Source: Gammaproteobacteria bacterium
GTDB taxonomy: Bacteria > Pseudomonadota > Gammaproteobacteria > Pseudomonadales > Azotimanducaceae
NCBI GenBank assembly: GCA_026708185.1
Contig: JAPOVK010000023.1
Coordinates: 62,001-126,000, forward strand
Length of the DNA stretch: 64,000 nt
Reading direction: 5' to 3'
Positions 48,387 through 57,783 of this stretch are shown here, one piece after another. The notes under the pieces are model-generated. The model saw only the letters and a program-made list of their open reading frames with translations, searched no databases and had not been told where the DNA came from. How positions within the stretch are numbered: the first letter of the stretch is position 1; each line of letters opens with the position of its first letter. Made by a program: the position numbers and the translations under genes.

Positions 48387-48698
48387 CTACCAATCGCCGC
48401 CGGTTTCGTTGATGAGCGATGCACCGTCGCCGGTCCGGCAGCGCAATCGGCCACCCCTCTCAACGCAGACGACGTTGCCGTGCCGGTCGGTACACGCGCG
48501 CACCACAACTCCCCCGACTAGGCGTGCCGTGTCCGGCCTCGTGAACGTTGGGCATTTCAGTTCGTTACGTCGGTCCTTGCCTTCTTCCGGGCTCGGCTGG
48601 GCGGCACAGCCAAACAACGACCCAACCACGAGGACCGCGCAGAGGCCAGCCAGCGGCGCCGGCCGACGCGTCTGCCCATGAGTGAGTCCGATCCGCAT
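48387..48698 (-). CDS. Small unknown lipoprotein
   Basis: A 103-residue protein with a lipoprotein leader (LCAVLVVGSLFGCAAQP, lipidated Cys about residue 31) and a short mature part with four cysteines (KCPTF, VRACTDR, VVCVERG, LRCRTG), which suggests a small disulfide-stabilised domain. No family recognised. It lies just upstream of the two-part methyltransferase on the same strand, 23 nt away, but its export makes a shared role unlikely. Confidence 0.55.
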   Translation of the reverse strand: MRIGLTHGQTRRPAPLAGLCAVLVVGSLFGCAAQPSPEEGKDRRNELKCPTFTRPDTARLVGGVVVRACTDRHGNVVCVERGGRLRCRTGDGASLINETGGDW

Positions 48699-48753
48699 GG
48701 CACAAGGCAGAGTAATCGAAAACCGCCTCGACGCCCACGCGGGTTCCGCCGCC

Positions 48754-49233
48754 CTACCGACCTTGGGCGGCGGCTTCCAGCACCCCCACGTCGATCTTCG
48801 TCATCTGCAAGAGCACGGGCCAGACCTCTGCGGCATGGGGTCCGTACATCAACTCTGTCGCACGCTGCGGCACAATCTGCCAGGACAGTCCGAAGCGGTC
48901 CTTCAGCCAGCCGCATTGGCTCTCTGCACCGCCCTCCGCCGTCAAAGCCGCCCAAAGGCGGTCCGTCTCCGCCTGGTCCTCGGTCGCGACCGAGATCGAC
49001 ACGGCTTCATCAAGCTCGAACCGGTCGCCGCCGTTGATCGCCTGGTAGGGGGCACCGGCAAGCGTGAAGTCGACCCCAGCCACCTCGCCGGGCTCTGCCA
49101 TGGCGTTGCCCTCCGGATAACGCTCGACACGCTCGATGCGGCTACCGGGAAACAGGCTGCAGTAGAACTCAGCCGCCGGAAGGGCCGTGCTGTCGAACCA
49201 GAGACACGTGCGTAGTTTCACGTCGTCTTTCAC
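48754..49233 (-). CDS. PhnB-like VOC-family protein
   Basis: A 159-residue protein of the PhnB/3-demethylubiquinone methyltransferase-like branch of the VOC superfamily: RTCLWFDSTALPAAEFYCSL, GVDFTLAGAPYQAINGG, and CGWLKDRFGLSWQIVP are diagnostic. Despite the family's old name it is not a methyltransferase; members are small enzymes or binding proteins of unknown substrate. GTG start with GGGAGA upstream. Confidence 0.83.
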   Translation of the reverse strand: MKDDVKLRTCLWFDSTALPAAEFYCSLFPGSRIERVERYPEGNAMAEPGEVAGVDFTLAGAPYQAINGGDRFELDEAVSISVATEDQAETDRLWAALTAEGGAESQCGWLKDRFGLSWQIVPQRATELMYGPHAAEVWPVLLQMTKIDVGVLEAAAQGR

Positions 49234-49261
49234 CAGGCCATCTCCCGAACCGTTCCCGTGA

Positions 49262-49738
49262 TCAGTACCCCGACCCGCGCTTCTCGCTCTGCTGGCGCCA
49301 ATAGTCGAAGACCTCCAGCGCGCCCGGGATGAGCACGCGCGACGTCGGCAGGTTCCGCTCTTCCGGCGCCGCCTTCATTTCGGCATAGATGTGATCGTCA
49401 CGGAACCCGTAAGCGGTGGCGTCGGCGCTCGCGTTGCAGTAGTAGACGCGGGCGAGGCGCGACCAGTAGATCGCCCCCAGGCACATCGGACACGGCTCCG
49501 AGCTTGCGTAGATCTCGCAGTCGGACAGGTCGAACGTGCCGAGCCGCGCGCAGGCGTCGCGGATCGCCACCACTTCCGCGTGGGCGGTGGGATCGTGGGT
49601 CTTCAGCACGCGGTTCCATCCCTCCCCGACGATGGTCCCGGCCTGCACGATGACGGCACCGAACGGGCCGCCGTCGCCGCGACCAACGCCTTCCCGGGCG
49701 AGGTCGAGCGCGGTCCGCATGAACACGGTTTTCGACAT
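49262..49738 (-). CDS. Nucleoside/guanine deaminase-type zinc deaminase
   Basis: A 158-residue cytidine deaminase-fold enzyme. Zinc and proton-transfer residues are seen in HAEVVAIRDA and SEPCPMCLGAIYW. The overall pattern (GGPFGAVIVQ, TAHAEV, ASADATAYGFRDD) matches bacterial guanine deaminases rather than TadA, and the end (IYAEMKAAPEERNLP) supports this. It hydrolyses the amino group of guanine or a related base. ATG 49738; a TTG at 49744 also possible. The beta-lactamase-fold gene lies 9 nt upstream on the same strand. Confidence 0.87.
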   Translation of the reverse strand: MSKTVFMRTALDLAREGVGRGDGGPFGAVIVQAGTIVGEGWNRVLKTHDPTAHAEVVAIRDACARLGTFDLSDCEIYASSEPCPMCLGAIYWSRLARVYYCNASADATAYGFRDDHIYAEMKAAPEERNLPTSRVLIPGALEVFDYWRQQSEKRGSGY

Positions 49739-49747
49739 GGACAACGC

Positions 49748-50989
49748 TTACACGAGCGCCTGGTACGCCAAGCGCTGGAAGGTCTCCTGATAGTCGTTGT
49801 TCGGCATCATGCCAGCCTGCATCACCTGGGTAAGGCATACGCCGAGCAGTTCCTCGCTCGGATCCGCCCAGTACGTGGTTCCCGCTGCGCCGCCCCAACC
49901 GTAGGTGCCGACCGATCGGATCAGCGGCGCCAAGCGGTTGCGGCCATGGTAGGTCGCGACCCCCAGGCCCCAGTGGAATCCGGGCCCCGTCATGGGTATC
50001 TCCATGTCGCCGGTGTGGTTGCCGATCATCAGGTCGACCGTCTTGCGGCCGAGAATGCGCACGCCGTCGAGTTCGCCGCCGTTCAGGAGCATCTGTCCAA
50101 AGCGCGCGTAGTCGCCGACGTTGGTGACTATGCCGCCGCTGGACCCGCCGACGCAGAACTCCCCCGACCCGGTGATCTTCTCGGAGGTCTCGCCGCGGTC
50201 GAAGACCTCCAGTTGCACGCCGTCGTCCGACTCCCGGGGAACGTAGCTGTCACCGAAGTGCGCGGCGAGGCCGTCCTTCACGTAGAAGCCGGTACTCGCC
50301 ATGCCGAGCGGGTCGAAGATGTTCTCCTTGAAGAACTCATCGACTCGCTGGCCGCTAGCGGCGGCGATGACCTCGGTGAGCACGGGATAGCCCACGTGGT
50401 AGCCGAAGTACTCGCCGGGATGCGCCATGAGCGGCAGTTCGGCGAGCGCGCGGACACGTTCCCGAGGCGGCGGCGTGGGGGCGTCGTCGTCGCGGCGCAT
50501 CCAGCCGAGCGTCTTGAGCACATCGGCGTACTGCTCACGGTACGCGGCGGGCATGGTGCCCGGATTGACGAAGCCGGTGGTATTGGTCAGGCAGTCCCGC
50601 ACCGTGATCCGGCGTCTCGCCCGCTCGGTCATGCCCGGCGCGTTCGGGATCTGGACGCGGTTGTCGTGGAACTCCGGCAGGAATCGCGATATGGGATCGT
50701 CCGGCGTGAGCAGGCCGCGCTCGTAGAGGATGCAGGTAGCGACGCCGGCCAGCGGCTTGGTGTTCGAGAACATGCGAAAGAGGCTCGTGATCGTTGCGGG
50801 CTTGCCGGTCTCGAAGCTCAACACGCCCCGCGCGTCGAGGTGCACGATCTCGCCGCGCCGCGCGATGAGGGTCACGAGGTTCGGCACCCGCCTGTCATCG
50901 ATGTACGACTGCATCGCCGGGCCGATCGCGGCCAGACGTTTGAGGTCGAAGCCAAGCGCGGCGGCATCGCCGTGCGGGAGTGCGGACAT
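49748..50989 (-). CDS. Serine hydrolase of the beta-lactamase/EstB type
   Basis: A 413-residue class C beta-lactamase-fold hydrolase. The nucleophile motif is FSNTKPLAG (Ser-x-x-Lys), with the second motif tyrosine in YFGYHVGYPVL and a late GWGGAAGT region in the position of KTG. No signal peptide, so it is cytoplasmic, unlike true beta-lactamases; such proteins are commonly esterases or transacylases. ATG 50989 with AAGGA upstream; the long upstream frame is spurious. The 152 nt to the divergent dioxygenase gene hold no gene. Confidence 0.88.
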   Translation of the reverse strand: MSALPHGDAAALGFDLKRLAAIGPAMQSYIDDRRVPNLVTLIARRGEIVHLDARGVLSFETGKPATITSLFRMFSNTKPLAGVATCILYERGLLTPDDPISRFLPEFHDNRVQIPNAPGMTERARRRITVRDCLTNTTGFVNPGTMPAAYREQYADVLKTLGWMRRDDDAPTPPPRERVRALAELPLMAHPGEYFGYHVGYPVLTEVIAAASGQRVDEFFKENIFDPLGMASTGFYVKDGLAAHFGDSYVPRESDDGVQLEVFDRGETSEKITGSGEFCVGGSSGGIVTNVGDYARFGQMLLNGGELDGVRILGRKTVDLMIGNHTGDMEIPMTGPGFHWGLGVATYHGRNRLAPLIRSVGTYGWGGAAGTTYWADPSEELLGVCLTQVMQAGMMPNNDYQETFQRLAYQALV

Positions 50990-51141
50990 ACGGGTTCCTT
51001 GAGGTCGCAGGTTGGAAGGCGCGGAGTCTAATGAGGTGGGCACGTCCGTGGTAGCTGTCGCACCCGCGCGTCGGCGACCTCCGCGAACCGCATCTGCTAG
51101 GCTCCATCGGCAATCAAGAGTTGACCAGGTGATTTGAGCAA

Positions 51142-52254
51142 GTGCGCTCCGACAACGGTACGGCGTCCGTCCAGACCGGGCTCCCGCGTTCAGGCACGGA
51201 GATCGCCCGTTATCTAGCGGCCGCGCATCTCGACGCGATCCCCAACGACCGCCAGACGCCGCGACTTCCAACCGTCGATCGCGCAGCGCGCGTGGCGGGC
51301 CAGGCGCGTTCGGCCCTAGCGACGCGAATCTGGTGCGCCGGCGCAACGGACGCGGAACGGCGCGAGGTGCTTGCGGGCTGCAAGGCCGACGCCGCCGTCC
51401 TCGAGCCCGTGCGGCGGAACCTCGACCGGCATCTGCGCGGTCCCGCGAACCGCCTGCCCCCAGACCGGATCGAGACCGCTTGCCGCGAGCTCGGGATTGA
51501 AGATGCGGACAACGCACTGCTCAGCGCCTCCGAACGCCGGTCACTCGACGAGGACGGCTACGTCGACCTCGGACCGCTGCTGACACCCGCGCAACTCGAC
51601 GCGATGCGCAAACGCCTAGGCGACGCGGTCGCACGCGAAGGCACGACCGCCGGCCACGAGGTGTCGCAGACGCGCGGCATCGCCAGGGTCTCCGGTACCG
51701 TCATCAAGGCCATGAACCACGACGGCGTGCTTGATCCGTTCTCCTTTCACCCGAAGCTCCTGGCCGCGGTTCGGCACGTCCTCGGCACGCGCTTCCGGTA
51801 CTCCAGCACAAACTTCCACTGCCCGCTGCCCGGTTACGGCCACCAGGCCATCCACGCCGACTGGGGCTGGGGCGTGCGCGACCCCGAGGTGGTGAACGCC
51901 ATCTGGCTGCTCGACGACTTCACCGCAGAGAACGGCCCCACGCGCGTCGTCCCGGGGTCCCACCGCTGGGGTGAACACCCTGCGGGATCGACAGTCGATG
52001 GCGCTCCCCGGGATCTTGTCGCCCCGGTGCCCGGCGAAGTACACCTGACCGGGGTTGCGGGCAGCTGCATCGCCTACAACGCGCACCTATGGCACAGCGG
52101 CACGCAGAACTTCTCGACCGATCTGCGCCGCGCGCAACATGCCTTCTTCACGCGTACGGTACGGCCCACGCAGACCGACGTGCCCACGCTCCTTGACCGG
52201 GGCGTGTTCGAGCGCCTCGGGCCCATCGCCCAGACAGTGCTCGATGTGAGTTAG
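51142..52254 (+). CDS. Phytanoyl-CoA dioxygenase (PhyH) family protein
   Basis: A 370-residue Fe(II)/2-oxoglutarate dioxygenase. The core starts about residue 125 (LDEDGYVDLGPLLTPAQLDAM), the iron ligands are HADWGWG (His-x-Asp) and HLWHSGTQNF (distal His), and an Arg downstream (STDLRRAQ) should bind 2-oxoglutarate. A 115-residue N-terminal region is unusual for the family and Arg/Ala-rich. PhyH enzymes hydroxylate small molecules next to carboxyl or thioester groups. GTG start with AGGTGA upstream. Confidence 0.85.
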   Translation: MRSDNGTASVQTGLPRSGTEIARYLAAAHLDAIPNDRQTPRLPTVDRAARVAGQARSALATRIWCAGATDAERREVLAGCKADAAVLEPVRRNLDRHLRGPANRLPPDRIETACRELGIEDADNALLSASERRSLDEDGYVDLGPLLTPAQLDAMRKRLGDAVAREGTTAGHEVSQTRGIARVSGTVIKAMNHDGVLDPFSFHPKLLAAVRHVLGTRFRYSSTNFHCPLPGYGHQAIHADWGWGVRDPEVVNAIWLLDDFTAENGPTRVVPGSHRWGEHPAGSTVDGAPRDLVAPVPGEVHLTGVAGSCIAYNAHLWHSGTQNFSTDLRRAQHAFFTRTVRPTQTDVPTLLDRGVFERLGPIAQTVLDVS

Positions 52255-52294
52255 GCGGCCCTCCGCCGCCGTGGGCAACCTCAAGCCGCTCTTT

Positions 52295-52732
52295 CTAGGC
52301 GACGGACGCGAAGGGATTGCTGACAGTGACAACCCCATACAACCGGCCATGCTGGAAGTCTTCGGAGACCAGTTCCTCGAGCCCGTGCACTTCGGCATAC
52401 GCCCACATGTGCGCGTCAAACCAGGACAGCCCGTAGGCTGCGGCGCCCCGAAGAGCGGTCCGCAACACGGCGTCGTCGGGATAGAGCACGGGAACCTGGG
52501 CCATTAGTTCCTCCGCTTCGCGGCGCGCCTCGCTTGGTTCGAGCAGCCAGCGTCCCGGACCGCCGCGCGTCACAGCAACCACGAACTCGACGAGGGCCTG
52601 GTGCGCAACCCGAGCACTGCCGTTGGCGATTCCGTCGCGGAGTACATCCTCCGCAATCGATTGCTTGTTCGGGAATCGCCCGTCGTAGCGATAAACGAGG
52701 ACGTTCGTGTCAATCAGCCTGCGGGTCGCCAC
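52295..52732 (-). CDS. VapC-type PIN-domain toxin
   Basis: A 145-residue PIN ribonuclease with RLIDTNVLVYRYD (Asp 8), QALVEFVVAVTR (Glu), WFDAHMWAYAE (Asp) and a fourth acidic residue in SEDFQHG. GTG at 52732 places the first Asp at the usual position. It overlaps the antitoxin gene by 23 nt. The GC-rich hairpin at 52255-52268 just after the convergent dioxygenase gene may end its transcript. Confidence 0.85.
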   Translation of the reverse strand: MATRRLIDTNVLVYRYDGRFPNKQSIAEDVLRDGIANGSARVAHQALVEFVVAVTRGGPGRWLLEPSEARREAEELMAQVPVLYPDDAVLRTALRGAAAYGLSWFDAHMWAYAEVHGLEELVSEDFQHGRLYGVVTVSNPFASVA

Positions 52733-53006
52733 GCTGGTACAACTCCTCGCGCGTCCAACCGCGTGTTGCCGAACGCTCGCGAATACTAGCGCTTTCGCGA
52801 GCACGCTGGCGGGCCGAAGCGGCATCGAACAGGGCGAGCCGTTTCCTAATGTCGACCGGTCGGGTCGGTGCATCGGCACTAGGCGGCACCACCCGAATGA
52901 CCTCGCCGGATGCCTCGAAGCGGATGTCGTCGCCGGGGGCGATGCCGTACTCCTGCGCGAGCGCCTTCGGCACCGTGACCTGCAGCTTGCTGGTGACCTT
53001 GCTCAT
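52710..53006 (-). CDS. AbrB-type antitoxin (VapB-like)
   Basis: A 98-residue antitoxin. The N-terminal half is a swapped-hairpin AbrB DNA-binding domain (SKVTSKLQVTVPKALAQEYG, then GDDIRFEASGEVIRVVP); the C-terminal half is a charged helical tail (ERSATRGWTREELYQRG) that neutralises the toxin. ATG start. Order antitoxin-toxin with overlap is standard for vapBC. Confidence 0.87.
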   Translation of the reverse strand: MSKVTSKLQVTVPKALAQEYGIAPGDDIRFEASGEVIRVVPPSADAPTRPVDIRKRLALFDAASARQRARESASIRERSATRGWTREELYQRGDPQAD

Positions 53007-53095
53007 GTCCTTACTCTAGCAAGGAACCAATCCTTGTCAACCTAACACGTGAACGCGGACTCTGCGAGGCGTGCCCCGCGGAAGCACTCACAGGA

Positions 53096-54280
53096 TCAAT
53101 CCGGCAGGCCGAGCACCCGCTTGGCGATGATGTTGAGTTGGACCTCCGAACTGCCGCCGGCGATCGTGCCGGCCTTGCCGCCCAGCCAGCCGCGCGTCTC
53201 CCGGAGCGCACGCCCATCGAAACTGCCGCCTTCCCAACCGGTGCCTTCCATGCCGTACATGCGGATCGTCGCCTCCGAACGTCGCGAACCGAGTTCGGTG
53301 GCGTAGTACTTGAACATGGACGTGACGAACGTCGGCGTCGACCCGGAGGCGTTCTCCTCCGCCGCACGGCGCGCGGTCAGTCCGAATGCGCGCGAATCGA
53401 GATTGATGCCGGTCACCTCGTCACGTCCCGACGGATCCGCGATACGCCCGTCCTGGTCGCCATACCACTGCTTGGCGAGGTCGGCGAACGTCGGACCCTG
53501 CGCGGCGCCACCGGCCGTATTGCCCATCCCGGAAATCATCGAACGCTCGTGCTGCAACAACCGTTTGGCGACGGTCCAGCCGCGGTTCTCGCGGCCGATG
53601 AGGTCGCTCTTGGCCGCCTTGACGTTGTCGAAGAAGCATTGGCAGAACGGCGAATCGCCGGAGATCAGCACGATTGGCGTGACCGTCACGCCCGGGTCGT
53701 CCATCGGGAACAGCACGAAGCTGATGCCTTCATGCTTCGGTGCGTCGGGATCGGTGCGAACCAGGCAGAAGATCCAGTCAGCGAGCGTCGCGCCCGAGGT
53801 CCAGATCTTCGAGCCGTTGACGAGATAGTAGTCGCCGTGATCGACGGCGCGCGTCTGCAGGGACGCGAGATCCGAGCCGGCACCCGGCTCCGAGTAGCCC
53901 TGGCACCAGCGCACCTCGCCGCTCGCGATCTTGGTGAGATGACGGTCCTTCTGATCGTCGGTGCCGTATTCGAGCAGCGTCGGACCGATCATCGTCACAC
54001 CCATGCCGCCGAGCGGCGCTGGCGCACGCACGGCGGCCATTTCTTCGCGCAGCGCCCGCGTGAACTTGGGGTCGAGCCCTGCCCCGCCGTAGGCCGTCGG
54101 CCACGCCGGCACCGTGAAACCGCGTTCGTAGCAAGCTTCGAACCAGCGCCGGTGGTCGGCGCTTTGCGCCCCGGCCTTGGTGCCGCCCGCAAAGCCGTCG
54201 CCGCGACCAACGACCCGCTCCGGTAGGTTCTCCGCCAGCCACGCCCTGGTCTCGGCGCGGAAATCGCTCAGTTCACTCAT
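53096..54280 (-). CDS. Acyl-CoA dehydrogenase family protein
   Basis: A 394-residue FAD-dependent acyl-CoA dehydrogenase. Typical segments are WPTAYGGAGLDPKFT, QGYSEPGAGSDLASLQT, WTSGATLADWIFCLVRTD, and the end SSEVQLNIIAKRVLGLP. It forms an alpha,beta double bond in an acyl-CoA. The length and N-terminus fit the single-domain branch used in catabolism of branched or ring-containing acids. ATG 54280. No electron-transfer flavoprotein genes are adjacent. It precedes no other gene closely; 54281-54355 is a short gap. Confidence 0.92.
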   Translation of the reverse strand: MSELSDFRAETRAWLAENLPERVVGRGDGFAGGTKAGAQSADHRRWFEACYERGFTVPAWPTAYGGAGLDPKFTRALREEMAAVRAPAPLGGMGVTMIGPTLLEYGTDDQKDRHLTKIASGEVRWCQGYSEPGAGSDLASLQTRAVDHGDYYLVNGSKIWTSGATLADWIFCLVRTDPDAPKHEGISFVLFPMDDPGVTVTPIVLISGDSPFCQCFFDNVKAAKSDLIGRENRGWTVAKRLLQHERSMISGMGNTAGGAAQGPTFADLAKQWYGDQDGRIADPSGRDEVTGINLDSRAFGLTARRAAEENASGSTPTFVTSMFKYYATELGSRRSEATIRMYGMEGTGWEGGSFDGRALRETRGWLGGKAGTIAGGSSEVQLNIIAKRVLGLPD

Positions 54281-54355
54281 GGGCTTCTCGGTCAAGATCG
54301 GAGAGCGGACTCTAACCGTGATCGGGACGATGTGCAGCGGGTAAGTCGTCGTCCG

Positions 54356-55921
54356 TCAGTCCACGGGAACCAGTACGCCTTGGGCGGCCAGCGCTTGGGC
54401 GGCCGACAACAACGCGTCGCCGTCGACCCCCGGCAGGATTTCGCCCAAGGCGCCGCCGGAGGCGGCACGGGCAACATCCGCCGCCAGCCTGCTCACCGGG
54501 AGGTCGTCCCGGCCGTTCCCCGCGATCACGTGCCCCATCTCGAAGCGGCCGTCCGCCAACACCGCTTGAGCGCGCACCTCGAGGCCCGGCATGCGGCGCA
54601 ACCGGGTCGACAGGTTAAGCAACTCCGCCGTGCCGCTGCCCGTCGTCGCGTGCTCATCCAGGGCGCGCGCGAAATCCTCTGGCAGCGCCGCGTGGCTCAA
54701 GGCCGAGCGTTCGACCTGGAATGCCGCCTCGCCGGAGATCGCGCGGATGAACGCCGTCCGGGGTTCGAGGTGCGACTCGCCCGTCAGCCGCCGCGCCTCC
54801 CAGAAGTACGAATCGCGTGCCCGGTTGGTGCCGTAGAACAGCTTCGCCATGTCGTGGAAGTGGCGGTACTGGGCGAGGTACAGGCGTTCGTAGGCCATGC
54901 CCGCGGCCGCGGCCATCTTCGGATTGCGCAGGGCGGTGGCCACGTACGCGGCCGCAAGCTTGGCGCCCGTCACCGCAAGATGCACGCCCGTCGAGAACAG
55001 CGGGTCGATGAAACAGGCCGCATCGCCCACCAGCACGAAACCGTCGCCGGTGAACGCCTGCGCGCGATACGACCAGTCCCGAACGGCGTACGGCCCGTGG
55101 GCGAAGTGCGCATCGGCGAGCATCTCCCGGGCCCGTGGCGCGGCGAAGACCTGGTCGAAGTAAAAGTCCTCGCGGCCATCGCGTCCGATGGCTTCGGCAC
55201 CGAACTCCCGGTCGACGACCACGCCGACGCTGGAGACACCGCCCGAGAGCGGGATCTTCCACAACCACCCGTGATCGGTCGACTCGATGAAGATGTTGCT
55301 ATCGTCTGGCGGCGCGAGGTGGCGACCGCCCTCGAAGTAGCCGTAGACGGCGAGGTTGCGGAAGTAGCGGTCCCATTCCTTGAGTTCGCGCGCGGTTGCG
55401 ATGAGCGACCGCTGTCCCGAGGCATCAACCACCATGTCGGCATCGACAGGCTCACCGCCCACCAGTTCGACGCCACCGTCCCGCACGACCCGGACGGGCG
55501 TTCCTTCGTACACGTCGGCACCGCACGCCGCGCTGTGCTCCAAGAGAATCTGGTCGAAGCGCGGTCGGGAGACCTGGTATGCGTGCGGATACCGTGGGCT
55601 CGTCTCCTTGAAATACAGGCTCCACGGCGCAGCACTCTTGCCCCAGGACCACGTCGCGCCCCATTTCTTGACGAAGCCCTCGGCTTCGACGGCCGGCAGC
55701 ACGCCCACTTCATCGAGCACGGCCAACGTGGCCGGAAGCAACGACTCGCCGATGTGGTGGCGCGGAAACGTCTCGCGCTCAAAGACCGCCACGTGGAAGC
55801 CCTGCCGGGCCAGGAAAGCCGCCGTGGTGCTGCCGGCGGGGCCTCCGCCGACTACCACCACGTCGTATCTCCGGCGGCTACCCACACGGTTGCCGCCGCT
55901 ATCGCTGCTTGAAGCATTCAT
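54356..55921 (-). CDS. Flavin-dependent halogenase-like oxidoreductase
   Basis: A 521-residue FAD-binding protein of the halogenase/geranylgeranyl reductase superfamily. FAD site GGGPAGSTTAAFLARQG (about residues 25-41), then FPRHHIGESLLP. HGWLWKIPLS carries the WxWxIP motif typical of flavin-dependent halogenases, and GDAACFIDPLFSTGVHLA follows as in that family. A Lys pair in FVKKWGATWSWG could include the halogenase Lys. These features favour a halogenase acting on a carrier- or CoA-bound substrate, but a dehydrogenase cannot be excluded. ATG with AAGGA upstream; it lies 36 nt after the second flavoprotein gene on the same strand. Confidence 0.8.
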   Translation of the reverse strand: MNASSSDSGGNRVGSRRRYDVVVVGGGPAGSTTAAFLARQGFHVAVFERETFPRHHIGESLLPATLAVLDEVGVLPAVEAEGFVKKWGATWSWGKSAAPWSLYFKETSPRYPHAYQVSRPRFDQILLEHSAACGADVYEGTPVRVVRDGGVELVGGEPVDADMVVDASGQRSLIATARELKEWDRYFRNLAVYGYFEGGRHLAPPDDSNIFIESTDHGWLWKIPLSGGVSSVGVVVDREFGAEAIGRDGREDFYFDQVFAAPRAREMLADAHFAHGPYAVRDWSYRAQAFTGDGFVLVGDAACFIDPLFSTGVHLAVTGAKLAAAYVATALRNPKMAAAAGMAYERLYLAQYRHFHDMAKLFYGTNRARDSYFWEARRLTGESHLEPRTAFIRAISGEAAFQVERSALSHAALPEDFARALDEHATTGSGTAELLNLSTRLRRMPGLEVRAQAVLADGRFEMGHVIAGNGRDDLPVSRLAADVARAASGGALGEILPGVDGDALLSAAQALAAQGVLVPVD

Positions 55922-55957
55922 GATTGGTTCCTTGCTCTTTGTTGCTTGGCTCTCGGA

Positions 55958-57676
55958 TCAACCTGCGACGGACTCTCCGTCGCCCTTGATTTGATCGTTC
56001 AATAGCCGCAATTGTTCAAAGTCGATCAGTCGGGTCTGATCGGTCAGTACCAGTCGTTCGAGAAGGTCCGGCCCTTCGTCGTGCGGGCCGCCCGCGCCGG
56101 CACCCGTCCGCGCCGGGTCAGCCTGCCTCGCGTCGACCCAGGCCTCCGTCTCCGGTCGTTCCAGCCACTCGACGCCCAGGGTGAATGCCAGGTCGCGCGT
56201 GCGTTGTGCCGCCTGCCGCTCGATGATCTCGAGCGCCGTCGTGAAGAAGTACACGCCGCTGGTGATCGGCCCCAGCGCGAACATCCGTGGCTCGCCATCC
56301 GGCACGTCCCGGGGGATGACCTGCCCGGTTTCGAAGACGCAGTCGATGCCGCCGTAGCGGTGCGGAACGATCAACCCTTTGTTGAGCAGATTCCGGACCA
56401 ACGCGTTGTCCGCATCCTCGATGCGATTCGCGGACCCGGTCGCCGAGACCAGGTAGTCGACGTGGACGGGCGACCCGTCGCCAAGCTCGATGCCGAACGT
56501 TCCGCCTTCACGATCCCATCGCACGCCCTCGGCACCACCCTGGACGGTCAATTGGCCGGACTTCATCAGCTCGAGAATCCGTTCGGCGTTTTCGCGCGGG
56601 ATGGATGCGCGGTAGGTGAGCCACTCGTTCAGCCACTCCGACATCAACAGGTGCTTGTCGTCCTCCGCCAGGTGATGCCACAACAGGTCGATGTTGCGGT
56701 TCGTGGCGTACAGGACGGCCTGCCACGGTCGCGCCCGGCCCTTGGCCAGCGCGATCTCCTCTTCGTAGTAGGCGATCGGCGGGCGGTTCCCCTTCACCAC
56801 ATCGCGAAGCGCCACAGGTCGGCCGGCGGCCACCGCCATCTCCTGGCCGAGCATCGCCGCCACCTCCGACAGGCCGAGCTTCCGCTTCACGCCGGCCAAG
56901 CGCTTGACCAGGTCCTCGCGCTCGAGTTGCTGAAACGTGTACTTGCCACGATCCGCGCGCACGGCCGGCAACAGTCCTCGGCGCGAGACGCAGTGGATGG
57001 CACCCGTGTGCCCGCCACCGACCAAGCCCAAGGCGACGTCGATGGCCGTCAGCCGGGTTCCGAGCACGCCAACCCACGCCTCCGCAGGGATCTCTTCGAC
57101 GAGGCGACGGATCGGATACGCGTTGTGGTAGTAGCCGTCCGCGGACTGGTAGACCTCCGTCCGCGCGGGCTGTAGGTGTCCCAAGGCGAGGTAAACGTAG
57201 GCGACCGCGAATTCGTCCCCGGCCCGCGTGCGCAAGGCGTAGGTTCCCCCGGGCTCGGCCGGGGCCGCGATGTCCACGACCTCGTCCTGCACCAAGTCGA
57301 GGCCTAGACCTCGCGCCGCCGCGTGCCGTCGGGAGCGTGCCAAGAGGCCGGACAGGTACTCGCCGACGACCGGCCGCGGCAGGTAGTCGTCCGACGAGAC
57401 GCCGCCGTGCATCCCGCCGGATGCGTTCTCCTCCGCCCAATCCAGGAGACCGAACGCGCCCCCGAAGTTGCGGTCCACGGCGCCGCACGTGGTGTTCATC
57501 AGGTTGGTGCGGACATCCGGCGCGTACGCGTTGCCGCCGTTGAACCCGCGCGCGTCGAAGAGGACGATGGAGAGATCCGCGGTGCTCAAGCCGACCGGCA
57601 GCGACTCGACCATCCGGGCGGCCAAGGCGATGCCGGAGGCCCCTCCGCCAATGATCCCGATCATGTAGTCGCGCAT
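55958..57676 (-). CDS. FAD/NAD(P)-binding protein (HpnW/YdhS-like)
   Basis: A 572-residue flavoprotein of the FAD-NAD(P)-binding family PF13454. It starts MIGIIGGGASGIALAAR, has VLFDARGFNGGNAYAP and a second nucleotide-binding segment GVLGTRLTAIDVALGLVGGG, then SRRGLLPAV, and ends with MFALGPITSGVYFFTTALEI. Members occur with acyltransferases and natural product genes; the reaction is unknown. ATG 57676 with GGAG 10 nt upstream gives the family N-terminus; an ATG at 57664 is possible. Divergent from the cytochrome fusion gene (107-nt gap) and probably cotranscribed with the halogenase-like gene. Confidence 0.78.
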   Translation of the reverse strand: MRDYMIGIIGGGASGIALAARMVESLPVGLSTADLSIVLFDARGFNGGNAYAPDVRTNLMNTTCGAVDRNFGGAFGLLDWAEENASGGMHGGVSSDDYLPRPVVGEYLSGLLARSRRHAAARGLGLDLVQDEVVDIAAPAEPGGTYALRTRAGDEFAVAYVYLALGHLQPARTEVYQSADGYYHNAYPIRRLVEEIPAEAWVGVLGTRLTAIDVALGLVGGGHTGAIHCVSRRGLLPAVRADRGKYTFQQLEREDLVKRLAGVKRKLGLSEVAAMLGQEMAVAAGRPVALRDVVKGNRPPIAYYEEEIALAKGRARPWQAVLYATNRNIDLLWHHLAEDDKHLLMSEWLNEWLTYRASIPRENAERILELMKSGQLTVQGGAEGVRWDREGGTFGIELGDGSPVHVDYLVSATGSANRIEDADNALVRNLLNKGLIVPHRYGGIDCVFETGQVIPRDVPDGEPRMFALGPITSGVYFFTTALEIIERQAAQRTRDLAFTLGVEWLERPETEAWVDARQADPARTGAGAGGPHDEGPDLLERLVLTDQTRLIDFEQLRLLNDQIKGDGESVAG

Positions 57677-57783
57677 AATGGCGGACACTCCTGAAGGACG
57701 CCAAGGACAACAGCGCGCCGCAAACCGGACGACCCACCGACAAGCCGTATCGGCGCCGAGAGAACACCCGACAACCTCAAGCG